From Paenibacillus graminis (GTDB lineage Bacteria > Bacillota > Bacilli > Paenibacillales > Paenibacillaceae), in assembly GCF_000758705.1 (NCBI RefSeq), contig NZ_CP009287.1, positions 3,782,001-3,846,000 on the forward strand: a DNA stretch of 64,000 bases. Reading direction: 5' to 3'. The translations under genes and the position numbers were made by a program. Shown one piece after another: positions 45,045 to 53,993 of this stretch (within the stretch, counting starts at the first letter, position 1; each line of letters begins with the position of its first letter). The notes below the pieces were generated by a model that saw only the letters and a list, made by a program, of their open reading frames with translations, was not told the DNA's origin and ran no database searches.

Positions 45045-46058
45045 ATGAATCAGGTTAAAACTGAGAAAAAATCATCAAAACGCATATGGAAAAAGCTGCT
45101 GCTATTTGTTTTGTCTGCAATAATCCTCCTTATTGGATCAGGATTTCTGTACGAAGCTATAGCCTCAAATGCTGCCAAAAAGCATTATCCACCGCCAGGA
45201 AAACTGGTAGATGCAGGAGGCTTCAAACTGCATATCCATAAACAAGGTGCCGGGAGCCCCACCATCATTCTCGAATCGGGGAGCGGTGAGACCAGCTTAT
45301 CGTGGAGAGATATCCCTGACCAGCTGGCTGAATCCGCCACTGTGGTCAGTTATGACCGGGCTGGTTATGCCTGGAGCGAGTCTTCCCCTAACGAACGCAC
45401 CGGCGCTAATATCGTCCATGAGCTGCATAACGCACTTATGAATGAAGGATTACCCGGCCCATATCTGGTTGTAGGCCATTCCCTGGGCGGAATGTACGCC
45501 CGCCTTTTCACTCAGACTTACAGGGATGACGTCATGGGCCTAGTACTGGTTGATGCCAGACCGGAGAATGACGAACGGGAGACGGCAGCCATTCTGAAAG
45601 CAGAGAAATTCGCCGGGAATCCATCATCCGCCATCCTCACCCTTCTGAAGCGCTCTGGAGTTATGCGGTTGTTCCAGGACAGCCTGCTGAAAGGTATGGT
45701 AGCGAAGGAAGACCGGGGCAACTTCATTAACGTCATATCTACACCAAGCTATTTTACCGCCAAGGAGCAAGAGGGAGCCTTGGCAAGCTCCACCGAGGAT
45801 GCGATCCGCGGACAAAATTTCGGCGCTCTTCCGGTACGCATCATTGCCCGGGGGCTACCTCAGGACTATGCTTCATTCGGGTTCTCCGAAGCAGGCGGCA
45901 AGCAGCTTGAAGCCATTTGGCAAGCCGGGCAGCGCAGCATGCTGAAGCTCTCTACAGACAGCAAACTCACAATTGCCGAAAAAAGCGGCCATATGATTAT
46001 TCATGATCAGCCTGAGCTGGTGATCGAAACGATACGCAGCTTATTGAAACAGAAATAA
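45045..46058 (+). CDS. Membrane-anchored alpha/beta hydrolase
   Basis: A 337-residue hydrolase. A basic N terminus and one transmembrane helix (about residues 18-38) anchor a catalytic domain on the outer side. The nucleophile is S146 in VGHSLGGM and the catalytic histidine H316 in KSGHMII, with an aspartate in LVLVDARPEND as a candidate acid residue. The oxyanion region HKQGAGSPTIILESGSG fits epoxide-hydrolase/haloperoxidase-like esterases. The ATG is preceded by GGAGA. Substrate unknown. Confidence 0.9.
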   Translation: MNQVKTEKKSSKRIWKKLLLFVLSAIILLIGSGFLYEAIASNAAKKHYPPPGKLVDAGGFKLHIHKQGAGSPTIILESGSGETSLSWRDIPDQLAESATVVSYDRAGYAWSESSPNERTGANIVHELHNALMNEGLPGPYLVVGHSLGGMYARLFTQTYRDDVMGLVLVDARPENDERETAAILKAEKFAGNPSSAILTLLKRSGVMRLFQDSLLKGMVAKEDRGNFINVISTPSYFTAKEQEGALASSTEDAIRGQNFGALPVRIIARGLPQDYASFGFSEAGGKQLEAIWQAGQRSMLKLSTDSKLTIAEKSGHMIIHDQPELVIETIRSLLKQK

Positions 46059-46142
46059 TCAGCTTACTACAGATTTCTCTCAATTGTATGTAACGCAGAT
46101 ATGTTATGCCATTTGCGGTTGAACTCGGTATGATCATTGGGC

Positions 46143-46943
46143 TTATAGCATTGGGCCAAAATAATAATTCAGCCGCTCCTTTGAAATGCCTTCTTCCCCC
46201 CGCCAGTTGGCCACAGAGTTAAAATCACTATCCCCGCCCCGGCCTTGCCGGGGCTTTTCCTGCGGTGCCAGTATACCTGCATATCCCCAGATTTCCAGGA
46301 TTACATCCCGTTCATGTTGATTTGCCGGGAACAGCTCCTTCCAGCGTTTCTCCAGCTTCCGTGCCGTATCGCCGGGGCCACACTCCCCAACCGCTTCTAC
46401 CATCCGTTTCAGAATGTCCAGGTCTTCCCTGCCGAAACTGAATTCCTCCTCTCTGCCCAGCAGCTCCAGATCCATCCAGCAATACAAAAGGTGGTTGAGA
46501 CGAATGCCGCCCCATTTGACCCGTTCAAAATTCAGCACATTCAGGTCTGCACCTACATAGCTTTTATTAGACATCACTTTACTGGCGTTGCAATCGCCGC
46601 AGCAGCTGTAACTGGCTCTCTCCAGCGGATGCTGCTCGTAGGAGTGCAGCTCCATACCGGAAGTCAGCGCCCAGCTGGACAACGCACTCCGCAGATGAAC
46701 TTTTCGCGTAGACAGACTATGTAAAAAAGCAGCGGCCACCCGTTCTTTGGTGATGATTCCTTCATGGTACCTGCGGATCTGCCGCACACATTCGTCATGT
46801 GTAATGGTCATGGGATCAAACATCAGACCTTGGCTTTTAGCATATTCAAAGTCTTCACCGGAATAGGCAGCGGGTACATTCTTCCAGCCTGCCGAGGACC
46901 AGAAGGTGGTCTGCAGAATTTTCTTCGCTTTTTTGTCCATCAT
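46143..46943 (-). CDS. Hypothetical protein, 266 residues, with a CCGDC cluster
   Basis: No family is recognised. The protein is soluble and rich in aromatic and basic residues. Near residue 110 it has YSCCGDCNAS, three cysteines in five residues that could bind metal; no other paired cysteine motif is obvious. Other features are WKNVPAAYSGEDFEYAKSQG near the start and a Trp-rich end (VANWRGEEGISKERLNYYFG). Two in-frame ATGs (46943 and 46940) follow AAAGGAAA. It stands alone between the hydrolase gene and the phosphate operon. Confidence 0.65.
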   Translation of the reverse strand: MMDKKAKKILQTTFWSSAGWKNVPAAYSGEDFEYAKSQGLMFDPMTITHDECVRQIRRYHEGIITKERVAAAFLHSLSTRKVHLRSALSSWALTSGMELHSYEQHPLERASYSCCGDCNASKVMSNKSYVGADLNVLNFERVKWGGIRLNHLLYCWMDLELLGREEEFSFGREDLDILKRMVEAVGECGPGDTARKLEKRWKELFPANQHERDVILEIWGYAGILAPQEKPRQGRGGDSDFNSVANWRGEEGISKERLNYYFGPML

Positions 46944-47080
46944 TCATTTCCTTTCTTTGTCATATTGGGGCAACCGATTCACATAGGCATTATGTGATAA
47001 TTATTCCCAGGTGATTGTACACGGTTTGTAGGTGGATTTCAAATTCCGCCACATTTTCTGGCATTGCTTATATTTCCGCA

Positions 47081-47126
47081 AAAAAAACGGGTAAATCTCC
47101 TTACAATCAAGGAGCTTTACCCGTTT
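47081..47126 (-). terminator. Intrinsic terminator after the pst operon
   Basis: On the minus strand AAACGGGTAAA...TTTACCCGTTT, with an inner CTCCTT/AAGGAG stem, is followed by a run of T. It lies 15 bases after the pstB stop codon. Confidence 0.88.
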
Positions 47127-47140
47127 CTGATATGTTGTAA

Positions 47141-47917
47141 TCAGCCGAAGCGGCCCATAATATACTCTTGGGTCATTTGATTCTCGGGATTGCTGAATAC
47201 CTTCTCTGTTTTGTCATACTCCACAAGCGAACCCAGATAGAAGTAAGCCGTAAAATCAGAGATTCGCGCGGCTTGCTGCATATTGTGCGTTACAATAACA
47301 ATCCGCAGTTCCTCCTTCAGTTCCTTAATCAGTTCTTCCACTTTGCCGGTTGATACCGGGTCGAGCGCAGAAGCGGGTTCATCCAGCAGAAGAATCTGCG
47401 GATTAACCGACAATGCCCGGGCAATGCAGAGACGCTGCTGCTGCCCGCCGGACAAGGCGAGCGCTGAATCCTTCAGCCGGTCCTTAACTTCGTCCCACAG
47501 CGCGGCGCGGCGCAGACTGCTCTCCACGATTTCATCCAAAGCCGCTTTACCTTTGATGCCGTGATATTTAGGACCAAATGCGATGTTGTCGTAAATTGAT
47601 TTATAGAACGGATTGGGCTTCTGCCAGACCATGCCGATTTTCTGACGAAGCTTGATGACATCCGTGCCCGGAGCATTGATATCCACACCGTCGATCCAGA
47701 TGCTCCCCTTCGTGGTCGAACCGGAGATTTCATCGTTCATCCGGTTCAGCGAGCGGAGAAAGGTCGATTTGCCGCAGCCTGAAGGGCCGATCAGTGCTGT
47801 AACTGTATTCTGAGCAAAGGGGAGGCTAATCCCCTTAACTGCTTCATAAGTGCCGTAAAATATGCTCAAGTCCTCTGTCTGGAAGGATTCGCGCACCACC
47901 GGTTCCGCTATACCCAT
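47141..47917 (-). CDS. pstB: Phosphate ABC transporter ATP-binding protein PstB
   Basis: A 258-residue ATPase of the high-affinity phosphate importer. Walker A is GPSGCGKST near residue 43, the signature LSGGQQQR and Walker [13 protein letters not shown] are intact, and the switch motif is [13 protein letters not shown]. The [10 protein letters not shown] and [10 protein letters not shown] segments are typical of PstB. It is last in pstS-pstC-pstA-pstB, with a terminator directly after it. No phoU follows. Confidence 0.96.
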   Translation of the reverse strand: MGIAEPVVRESFQTEDLSIFYGTYEAVKGISLPFAQNTVTALIGPSGCGKSTFLRSLNRMNDEISGSTTKGSIWIDGVDINAPGTDVIKLRQKIGMVWQKPNPFYKSIYDNIAFGPKYHGIKGKAALDEIVESSLRRAALWDEVKDRLKDSALALSGGQQQRLCIARALSVNPQILLLDEPASALDPVSTGKVEELIKELKEELRIVIVTHNMQQAARISDFTAYFYLGSLVEYDKTEKVFSNPENQMTQEYIMGRFG

Positions 47918-47954
47918 CTCGTACTCCTCCTAATTGTCCTTCGTATACTTGCTT

Positions 47955-48851
47955 TTAGCTCATTCTTTTGGATGCCGTAAGCTTGCGGTAAATTACGCGG
48001 CCGAAGTAACGCGCCGCCAGATTGAAAATAAGCACCGTAATGACGAGTACAGCCGAAGCACCGGCTGCAATCTGTACGGCATCCGGGGCCAGGCCTTCAC
48101 TGTTGATCTTCCAGATGTGCACAGCCAGTGTTTCGGCCGGACGGAAAGGATTCAGCGGTGAAGTCGGGCTGGACGGATTCCAGTTCGTGAAATCCAGACG
48201 CGGACTGCTCATGCCCGCCGTGAACATCAGCGCTGCCGCTTCCCCGAAGACACGGCCCGCCGACAGGATGGTTCCGGTGATAATGGTCGGCAGCGCGACC
48301 GGAAACAGCACAGTGGTTACGATCTTCCACTTGGATAACCCAAGGGCAAAACCTGCTTCCTTCTGCTGCTTGGGTACTGTGCGGAAAGCCTGTTCTGTAA
48401 TACGCACCATTAGCGGGAGATTGAAGAAGGTCAGTGCCAGCGCACCCGAGACCAGGGAGAAGCCAAGGTCAAACGTGTTCACGATCAGCAAGAGACCGAA
48501 CAAGCCGACAACGATCGAGGGAAAAGAAGACAATACCTCCACGATCAGGCGGATGAAGTTGGTCAGCTTGCCTGGACGGGCATATTCCGCCATGAAAATT
48601 CCAGCGCCAAGACCTAGCGGTACGGTTATGACCAGTGTCAGCACCAGCAGGTAGATCGAGTTGAACAATTGTGGACCGACACCTCCGCCTGCACGGATCT
48701 TTTGCGGTGCCGAGGTTAGGAAATCCCAGCTGATGTGGTTAAGGCCACGAATAAGAATGTAACCAAGCAGTCCGACCAGGATAGCTACGATGAGTAATGC
48801 GAAAAATACAATAAGCACTGTGGCAATTTTGTCTGCGGTTCTCGGCTTCAA
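47955..48851 (-). CDS. pstA: Phosphate ABC transporter permease PstA
   Basis: A 298-residue permease with about six helices, containing the family motifs GLNHISWDFLTS and the EAA-like loop (QQKEAGFALGLSKWKIVTTV). It pairs with PstC to form the phosphate channel. The TTG start overlaps the pstC stop by 4 bases and follows AAAGGAG. Confidence 0.95.
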   Translation of the reverse strand: MKPRTADKIATVLIVFFALLIVAILVGLLGYILIRGLNHISWDFLTSAPQKIRAGGGVGPQLFNSIYLLVLTLVITVPLGLGAGIFMAEYARPGKLTNFIRLIVEVLSSFPSIVVGLFGLLLIVNTFDLGFSLVSGALALTFFNLPLMVRITEQAFRTVPKQQKEAGFALGLSKWKIVTTVLFPVALPTIITGTILSAGRVFGEAAALMFTAGMSSPRLDFTNWNPSSPTSPLNPFRPAETLAVHIWKINSEGLAPDAVQIAAGASAVLVITVLIFNLAARYFGRVIYRKLTASKRMS

Positions 48852-49750
48852 ATTTTATTTCTCCTTTCAAGCATTCTTACGAGGAGGACAAAGATAAATG
48901 TCATCAGCATAAGAACCAGCGCCATACTCCACAGCGCGTTATTTTGCGGTGAACCCATCGTGGTGTTGCCCATGCTCAGTGTAATTACACTGGTCAGGGT
49001 TGAAGCAGATTCAAAGAGCGATTTCGGTACAAAGGGCGCATTCCCGATCACCATTTGCACAGCAAGGGCTTCACCGAACGCACGGGCCATCCCCAGCACC
49101 ACCCCCGTCATAATCGCCGGGAACGTAGTCGGAAGAATCACACGGGCAATAGTCTGCCAGCGGGTGGCACCGAGCGCAAAAGAGGATTCTTTCAGGTTTT
49201 GCGGCAATGAAGCCAGCGCGTCTGCAGCCACGCTCGTAATCGTCGGCAGGATCATAACCGACAGGACAAGCGCGCCTGCAGCAACCCCGATGCCCTGGCC
49301 GGGGAACGTATTACGCAGAAAAGGAACGATGACGCTTAAGCCTACAAAACCATAAACAACCGATGGAATACCCGATAACAGCTCGATGACCGGCTGCAGC
49401 AGCTTTTTCCCCCAGCCGGGGACAATCTCGGTCATGAACAGCGCGGCACAGATGCTTAGCGGACTTGCAATCAATGCAGCAATCAGCGTAACCAGAAAGG
49501 AACCGGCGATGAATGGAAATGCTCCGTACGAGGGCGTGTCCCCTTCAGGCGACCATTTGGTGCCGAACAGGAATTCCGAGATTTTGACATCTCCGCTAGT
49601 GAAAGTGGAAATTCCCTTGGAAGCTACAAAATATACCATTGAAACAATGATCACGATCAATAGCAGTACACAAAAGGACATGTAAGCACGTCCTACAAAA
49701 TCTTCTAAATGATGTTTTTCGATCCTGGTTTTCTTCGGTTTTACCCTCAA
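48848..49750 (-). CDS. pstC: Phosphate ABC transporter permease PstC
   Basis: A 300-residue permease with six helices and PstC hallmarks such as FLFGTKWSPEGDTPSYGAFP, ELLSGIPSVVYGFVGL and the coupling loop NLKESSFALGATRWQTI. The TTG start follows GAGGGAG. It lies about 95 bases downstream of the pstS gene and overlaps pstA. Confidence 0.95.
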   Translation of the reverse strand: MRVKPKKTRIEKHHLEDFVGRAYMSFCVLLLIVIIVSMVYFVASKGISTFTSGDVKISEFLFGTKWSPEGDTPSYGAFPFIAGSFLVTLIAALIASPLSICAALFMTEIVPGWGKKLLQPVIELLSGIPSVVYGFVGLSVIVPFLRNTFPGQGIGVAAGALVLSVMILPTITSVAADALASLPQNLKESSFALGATRWQTIARVILPTTFPAIMTGVVLGMARAFGEALAVQMVIGNAPFVPKSLFESASTLTSVITLSMGNTTMGSPQNNALWSMALVLMLMTFIFVLLVRMLERRNKI

Positions 49751-49845
49751 GATGCTCCCTCTTTCTAAAGTGAAAAGAGAGGCAGAAGAAATCCGCCTCT
49801 GTTCACATGAAGTTCTAATGGATGGTACCCTTTGTGTGTACTAGA

Positions 49846-50808
49846 TTACTTCTTAGTAACTGTTCCTGCCACATCGCGGGAAACCTGCATTTGCGAAGCA
49901 GGGATGTATCCCAGTTCCACTACATCGCCTGTTTGCACTTCAGGGGTCATGATATAATCGAGGAATGCTTTTACAGTTTCATTCGGTTCGCCGTTAGTGT
50001 ACATGTGCTCGTAAGCCCATACCGGATATTTGCCGGAGACTACGTTATCAACGGATGGTTCAACGCCGTCATAATTCAGTGTTTTTACTGAATCATCCAA
50101 GTAAGACAGTGCCAGATAACCAATCGCTCCCGGTGTTTCGCCGATCATTTTCTTAACAGTACCGGAGGAATCCTCTTGGATCGAACCTTGGAGATCTTCT
50201 GTCTTGGTTCCGAGCGCGAAGCCTTCAAAGGTAGCACGTGTGCCGGAGCTGCTTGGGCGGTTGATGATCTGGATTTTTTGGTCCTTGCCGCCAACCTCTT
50301 TCCAGTTTGTTACTTTGCCGGTGAAGATGTCGACAAGCTGTTGCTTCGTCAAGGAATCCACACCTGCATCCGGATGGGAAACCGCTGCAATCGCTACAAC
50401 CGCTACCTGGTGGTCAACGAGAGCTTTTGCTTTTTCGGCATCGGCATCCTTTAACTTTTCTTCGGCAAACACATCAGAGTTACCAATATCCACTTGCTTC
50501 TCGGCAACCTGTGTCAGCCCTGTACCGCTCCCTCCGCCTTGCACCTGGATGTCAACACCTTTGTTGGTTTCCATGAATTTCTCAGCTACCTGCTCAACCA
50601 GCGGCTGAAGTGCTGTGGAGCCCGAAGCCAGAATAGATCCGCTCAAATCTGCGCCGCTGCTTGTTTCTGTTGGAGCGTTTGTGGCAGCTGCGTTAGTTCC
50701 TCCATTATTGGTTGCTGCATTGTTTCCTCCGTTGTTGTTGCCGCATGCCGAAAGTGCTACTACACTTGTTAATGCCAAAGCCATGACCCACGTTTTTCTA
50801 AATTGCAT
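49846..50808 (-). CDS. pstS: Phosphate-binding lipoprotein PstS
   Basis: A 320-residue phosphate-binding lipoprotein. The signal peptide ends in a lipobox (VVALSAC) followed by an Asn/Gly-rich linker. The binding site motifs are GSTALQPL, GGGSGTGL and IINRPSSSGTRATFEG. The ATG at 50808 follows AGGAGGAG; the longer upstream frame is not a signal peptide. It heads the pst operon. Phosphate-starvation control by PhoP is expected from family knowledge, but I did not find clear PhoP boxes upstream. Confidence 0.95.
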   Translation of the reverse strand: MQFRKTWVMALALTSVVALSACGNNNGGNNAATNNGGTNAAATNAPTETSSGADLSGSILASGSTALQPLVEQVAEKFMETNKGVDIQVQGGGSGTGLTQVAEKQVDIGNSDVFAEEKLKDADAEKAKALVDHQVAVVAIAAVSHPDAGVDSLTKQQLVDIFTGKVTNWKEVGGKDQKIQIINRPSSSGTRATFEGFALGTKTEDLQGSIQEDSSGTVKKMIGETPGAIGYLALSYLDDSVKTLNYDGVEPSVDNVVSGKYPVWAYEHMYTNGEPNETVKAFLDYIMTPEVQTGDVVELGYIPASQMQVSRDVAGTVTKK

Positions 50809-51125
50809 TTTTTTGTCTCCTCCTGAGTGTTTTGTATAACATCTGCCGGAATGATAGCTGTATGCTATCCACTGCACAGCAATGCTATGTGCTGTGAGTA
50901 TCTGCTGCCTGTAAACTGCTTCGTACAAAACTCACCTTTGGAAGCATCAGACTGTGTCCGTGTCACATCTGACATTTCTTATTCTAGAGCCCGTTCGTCA
51001 GGGAAAAGTCTTAAGTATGTAAAACGAAAGATAAAAAACATAATAGAAATTGAATATCTTCATAGATATAATCTATAATATGAATTACAAAACTAATAAA
51101 ACGCTGTCATAACCGGGGGTTCATC
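50809..51125. promoter_or_regulatory. Divergent region between pstS and the LysR gene
   Basis: This 317-base gap contains two adjacent inverted repeats on the pstS side: GATAGC-TGTAT-GCTATC (50853-50869) and CACAGC...GCTGTG (50875-50896). The part near the LysR gene is AT-rich. No pair of TTAACA-type PhoP boxes was recognised. Confidence 0.4.
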
Positions 51126-52022
51126 ATGAATATTGTTAAACTTCAAATTGTAGTTCTGATTGAAAAATATAAAAAGGTTACGGATGTAGCCGCCGAAATG
51201 GGATTGAAGCAGCCTACGGTATCCTTTCATATGAAAAGCCTGGAAAATGAGCTGGGCACTCCGCTCTTTCAATACCGAAGCGGACGGGTGCTGCTGACCG
51301 ACGCCGGACGGACCCTTTACCAATATGCAGCCAGAATTGTCGCGCTAACCGCTGACGCAGAGCGCAGCATGAAGCAATATTCCACCCTTGCTTCCGGCCA
51401 CCTGCAGGTGGAAGCAGGCTATGTGCCTGGTACCTATCTTTTGCCCAAAACGGTTTCGCAATTCGTCCGCCAATACCCGGATCTCGATATTTCACTGACG
51501 GTGCAGCCCGAGACAACGATTCGTGAGCGGCTGCGGAGCCGGGAAATTCAACTGGCGGTTCTGCACAGTACGGAGGGGCAGGACAGTTCTTTTGAGACAC
51601 GAAGCCTCGCCCGCAATGAAGCTGTGCTGGTGTTCGCGCCAGGGCATTCATTTGGAGAGATCAAGAATCTGTCTGCGGAGCAGCTTGTGCTGGAGCCATG
51701 GATACAGCATGAGCCCGCCTCGTTCCTGCGCGGAATCGCTGATGAGTGGGCCCAGCTGAACGGGGTCAGGGTATGGGGGCATGCAGTGCTGAATTCACCG
51801 GAGGCTGTCAAAGGAATGGTCCGCGAAGGCGGCGGTGTGGGGCTGTTCCCAGTGGCGGGAATCAAGGCTGAGGCCGCTTCAGGAAGCTTGCGTTATCTGC
51901 CATTACCGGGTGTTCAGCCGGATCATGGCGAATTCGTGCTGGCTTGGCGGAAGGATTATCCGCTGACCCCGTTGCAGAAGGCTTTTGTAGAGCTGGCAGC
52001 CGCTCCTGCCGAAGAGGAATAG
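51126..52022 (+). CDS. LysR family transcriptional regulator
   Basis: A 298-residue LysR regulator. The N-terminal winged helix is at about residues 1-60 (VTDVAAEMGLKQPTVSFHMK, LGTPLFQYRSGRVLLTDAG), followed by a linker helix and a periplasmic-binding-like effector domain (residues 90-290). LysR proteins usually act on a divergent gene, which here would be pstS, although a distant target is equally possible. The effector is unknown. The ATG follows GGGGG at a suitable distance. A terminator follows. Confidence 0.92.
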   Translation: MNIVKLQIVVLIEKYKKVTDVAAEMGLKQPTVSFHMKSLENELGTPLFQYRSGRVLLTDAGRTLYQYAARIVALTADAERSMKQYSTLASGHLQVEAGYVPGTYLLPKTVSQFVRQYPDLDISLTVQPETTIRERLRSREIQLAVLHSTEGQDSSFETRSLARNEAVLVFAPGHSFGEIKNLSAEQLVLEPWIQHEPASFLRGIADEWAQLNGVRVWGHAVLNSPEAVKGMVREGGGVGLFPVAGIKAEAASGSLRYLPLPGVQPDHGEFVLAWRKDYPLTPLQKAFVELAAAPAEEE

Positions 52023-52024
52023 CA

Positions 52025-52086
52025 CAAAAACCGGTACAGCCGCCTGGGTCCGCTCTTGTGGAGCGCCAGGGCTATACCGGTTTTTT
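52025..52086. terminator. Bidirectional intrinsic terminator
   Basis: AAAACCGGTA/TACCGGTTTT, extended by AGCC/GGCT and an inner stem, has A and T runs on both sides. It ends the LysR gene and the methyltransferase gene, which converge here. Confidence 0.85.
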
Positions 52087-52096
52087 CGTGAAATCA

Positions 52097-52951
52097 CTAC
52101 ATGGTCTCCGCCACCAAAGCGAAGGTCTTGGGAATCCCTTTATCGTATATATCGGAAGATAAATTGGGCTCTTCGGCCAATTCTCGGATGACCAGGCCGC
52201 TTCTGGCTGCTGCGGTCACAATCTCTCCCAGCGTCCAGCGCCGCCAGTAAACGACACTGTTCTTGCCGTCTCCCTCCGCTCCTCCCGAAGCAGGCAGATA
52301 TTTGGAATAGGATACCTTCTTTTCTTCCAGTGCAGTGTCAAAATAGTCGCCGCTCACCTTATGCTTGCGGACCTTGGCAGTAGATCCTTTCGAGGAAATC
52401 AGTTTCGTCGTCACGGGATGGAAATCCCGCAGGACGAACCGGCCTCCGGGAGTGAGCAGCTGGCATACCGTATCCATAAAAGGTGCCAGATCTGTAAAGT
52501 AATGCACAATTCCCATCTCGGCAAAAACAATATCATATGTATGGTTCAGCAGTTCCTCCGGCAGCTTCAGCACGTCGGACACGGTGTAGGCCAGCGGAAC
52601 ACCTGCCGCTTCCGCCAGTTCGCCGGCATAGCGGGCATTGGCTTCCGAGAAATCGGCCACACTCACCTCTGCTCCCAGCAGCCCGAGTGCCACGGCCTTC
52701 ATGCCGCTCGAGCCCATGAGATTTATTATTTTTTTACCGCGAATCTCACCGAGATAGTTCAGCAAGGGATAAAGTTTGGCAGCAGGGTCTTTCATGAGCT
52801 TTGCCGCCGCCTCTGCAGGACTGCCAAACCGGGTAGTCCAGGCCGCATAGGTATCCTCGTTCCACAGTTCTTCACTGGATGGGACAACTATGTGTTTTTC
52901 GGTCTGATCCGCTGGATTTGTAGCATTTGAAGCTTGTTCATGTTCGTTCAT
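52097..52951 (-). CDS. Class I SAM-dependent methyltransferase
   Basis: A 284-residue methyltransferase. The SAM-binding motif I is NLMGSSGMKAVALGLLGAEV (a variant glycine-rich loop), followed by SVADFSEAN, DIVFAEMGIVHYFTD and the PGGRFVLRDFHP segment. The N-terminal 25 residues are low-complexity. The substrate is unknown. It probably shares a transcript with the EamA-type exporter gene, 34 bases upstream. The ATG follows AAAGGGG. Confidence 0.88.
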   Translation of the reverse strand: MNEHEQASNATNPADQTEKHIVVPSSEELWNEDTYAAWTTRFGSPAEAAAKLMKDPAAKLYPLLNYLGEIRGKKIINLMGSSGMKAVALGLLGAEVSVADFSEANARYAGELAEAAGVPLAYTVSDVLKLPEELLNHTYDIVFAEMGIVHYFTDLAPFMDTVCQLLTPGGRFVLRDFHPVTTKLISSKGSTAKVRKHKVSGDYFDTALEEKKVSYSKYLPASGGAEGDGKNSVVYWRRWTLGEIVTAAARSGLVIRELAEEPNLSSDIYDKGIPKTFALVAETM

Positions 52952-52984
52952 AAGATAGAACCCCTTTTTCTTATTTCATGTCTT

Positions 52985-53899
52985 TCAAGATGCGCTCTGA
53001 AGGGATTCGTGAACCTTCACCGCTTTTTTACGCCCTGATAATAAGTATACAGCAAGTCCGCCCATTACCAGCAGCCCTCCGGTCCATTGCAATCCGGTAA
53101 GCTCCTCGCCCAGCAGCAAAAAGGCCAGAATGCTTGCCCCCACAGGCTCCCCAAGGATATTCATTGAAACGGTAGTGGCCGAAGTAAACTGCAGCAGCCA
53201 ATTGAACAGGATATGACCGAATACCGTGGGCACCACAGCTAACAAAATAAAAATGCCCCACTCCCGCGGAGGATAATTCACAAAAGAAATGCCGGCCAGC
53301 AGATTATAAACAGCAAAAACCACGGCTGCGGAGATAAATACGATCAGACTGTAGAGGTACGAAGGCATACGTGCAACAAGCTTCTGCCCGATCAGCAAAT
53401 GGCCGGCAACCGCCACGGTACCGCCAACAGACAGCAAATCACCTTTCAGGTTATCCGAAGACAGGCCGATGTCCCCCCATCCGATGCAAACAACGCCAAA
53501 GATGGCGATTGCTAAACCCAGTATAGCCGCTCTTGTACTTCTATCCTTATACAGTATGTAAGCTCCAAGCATAATAAATAATGGTTCGAGCGCCATAATC
53601 ATTGTGGAGCTGGCAACAGAGGTATATTTCAGCGAGCCCATCCACAGCAGAAAATGCAGAGCCAGCAGCACGCCGGAGGCACCAAGCAGCAGCCAGTCTT
53701 TACGGCGCAGGGCAAAGGCTGCTCCGCTGTAAGGCCGGGCAAAGGGCAGCATCAGCAGCGAGGTGAAGAGCAGCCGGTACATTCCCTGAACAGAAGCCGG
53801 GGCCGCCGACCATTTAATGAAAATCGCAGAAAACGAGATAGCCACAATTCCAGCCAGCATCAGAAGCGGGACAGGAACGGGCGGTTTTGTAGCATTCAC
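52985..53899 (-). CDS. EamA family DMT transporter
   Basis: A 304-residue membrane protein with ten predicted helices in two EamA repeats. The GTG start at 53899 follows AAAGGAAG by about 7 bases and gives the usual length; an upstream TTG at 53929 has no ribosome binding site. The second repeat contains FNWLLQFTSATTVSMNILGE, which is typical. EamA proteins export metabolites or amino acids; the substrate is unknown. Confidence 0.9.
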   Translation of the reverse strand: MNATKPPVPVPLLMLAGIVAISFSAIFIKWSAAPASVQGMYRLLFTSLLMLPFARPYSGAAFALRRKDWLLLGASGVLLALHFLLWMGSLKYTSVASSTMIMALEPLFIMLGAYILYKDRSTRAAILGLAIAIFGVVCIGWGDIGLSSDNLKGDLLSVGGTVAVAGHLLIGQKLVARMPSYLYSLIVFISAAVVFAVYNLLAGISFVNYPPREWGIFILLAVVPTVFGHILFNWLLQFTSATTVSMNILGEPVGASILAFLLLGEELTGLQWTGGLLVMGGLAVYLLSGRKKAVKVHESLQSAS

Positions 53900-53936
53900 G
53901 GATAAGCTTCCTTTCGGGGTTTGATTCAATCACACA

Positions 53937-53972
53937 AGAGCAGCATGGACCGGAGAAGCTCCATGCTGCTCT
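53937..53972 (-). terminator. Hairpin after the alcohol dehydrogenase gene
   Basis: AGAGCAGCATGGA and TCCATGCTGCTCT form a perfect 13-bp stem with a 10-base loop, 22 bases after the dehydrogenase stop. The T run is weak on the minus strand, so terminator strength is uncertain. Confidence 0.6.
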
Positions 53973-53993
53973 TTGCTCAATCTTATAATAGGT

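Noticed and set aside
50809..51125. PhoP boxes before pstS
   Set aside because: No repeated TTAACA-type hexamers with 4-6-base spacing could be recognised, although PhoP control is plausible from family knowledge.
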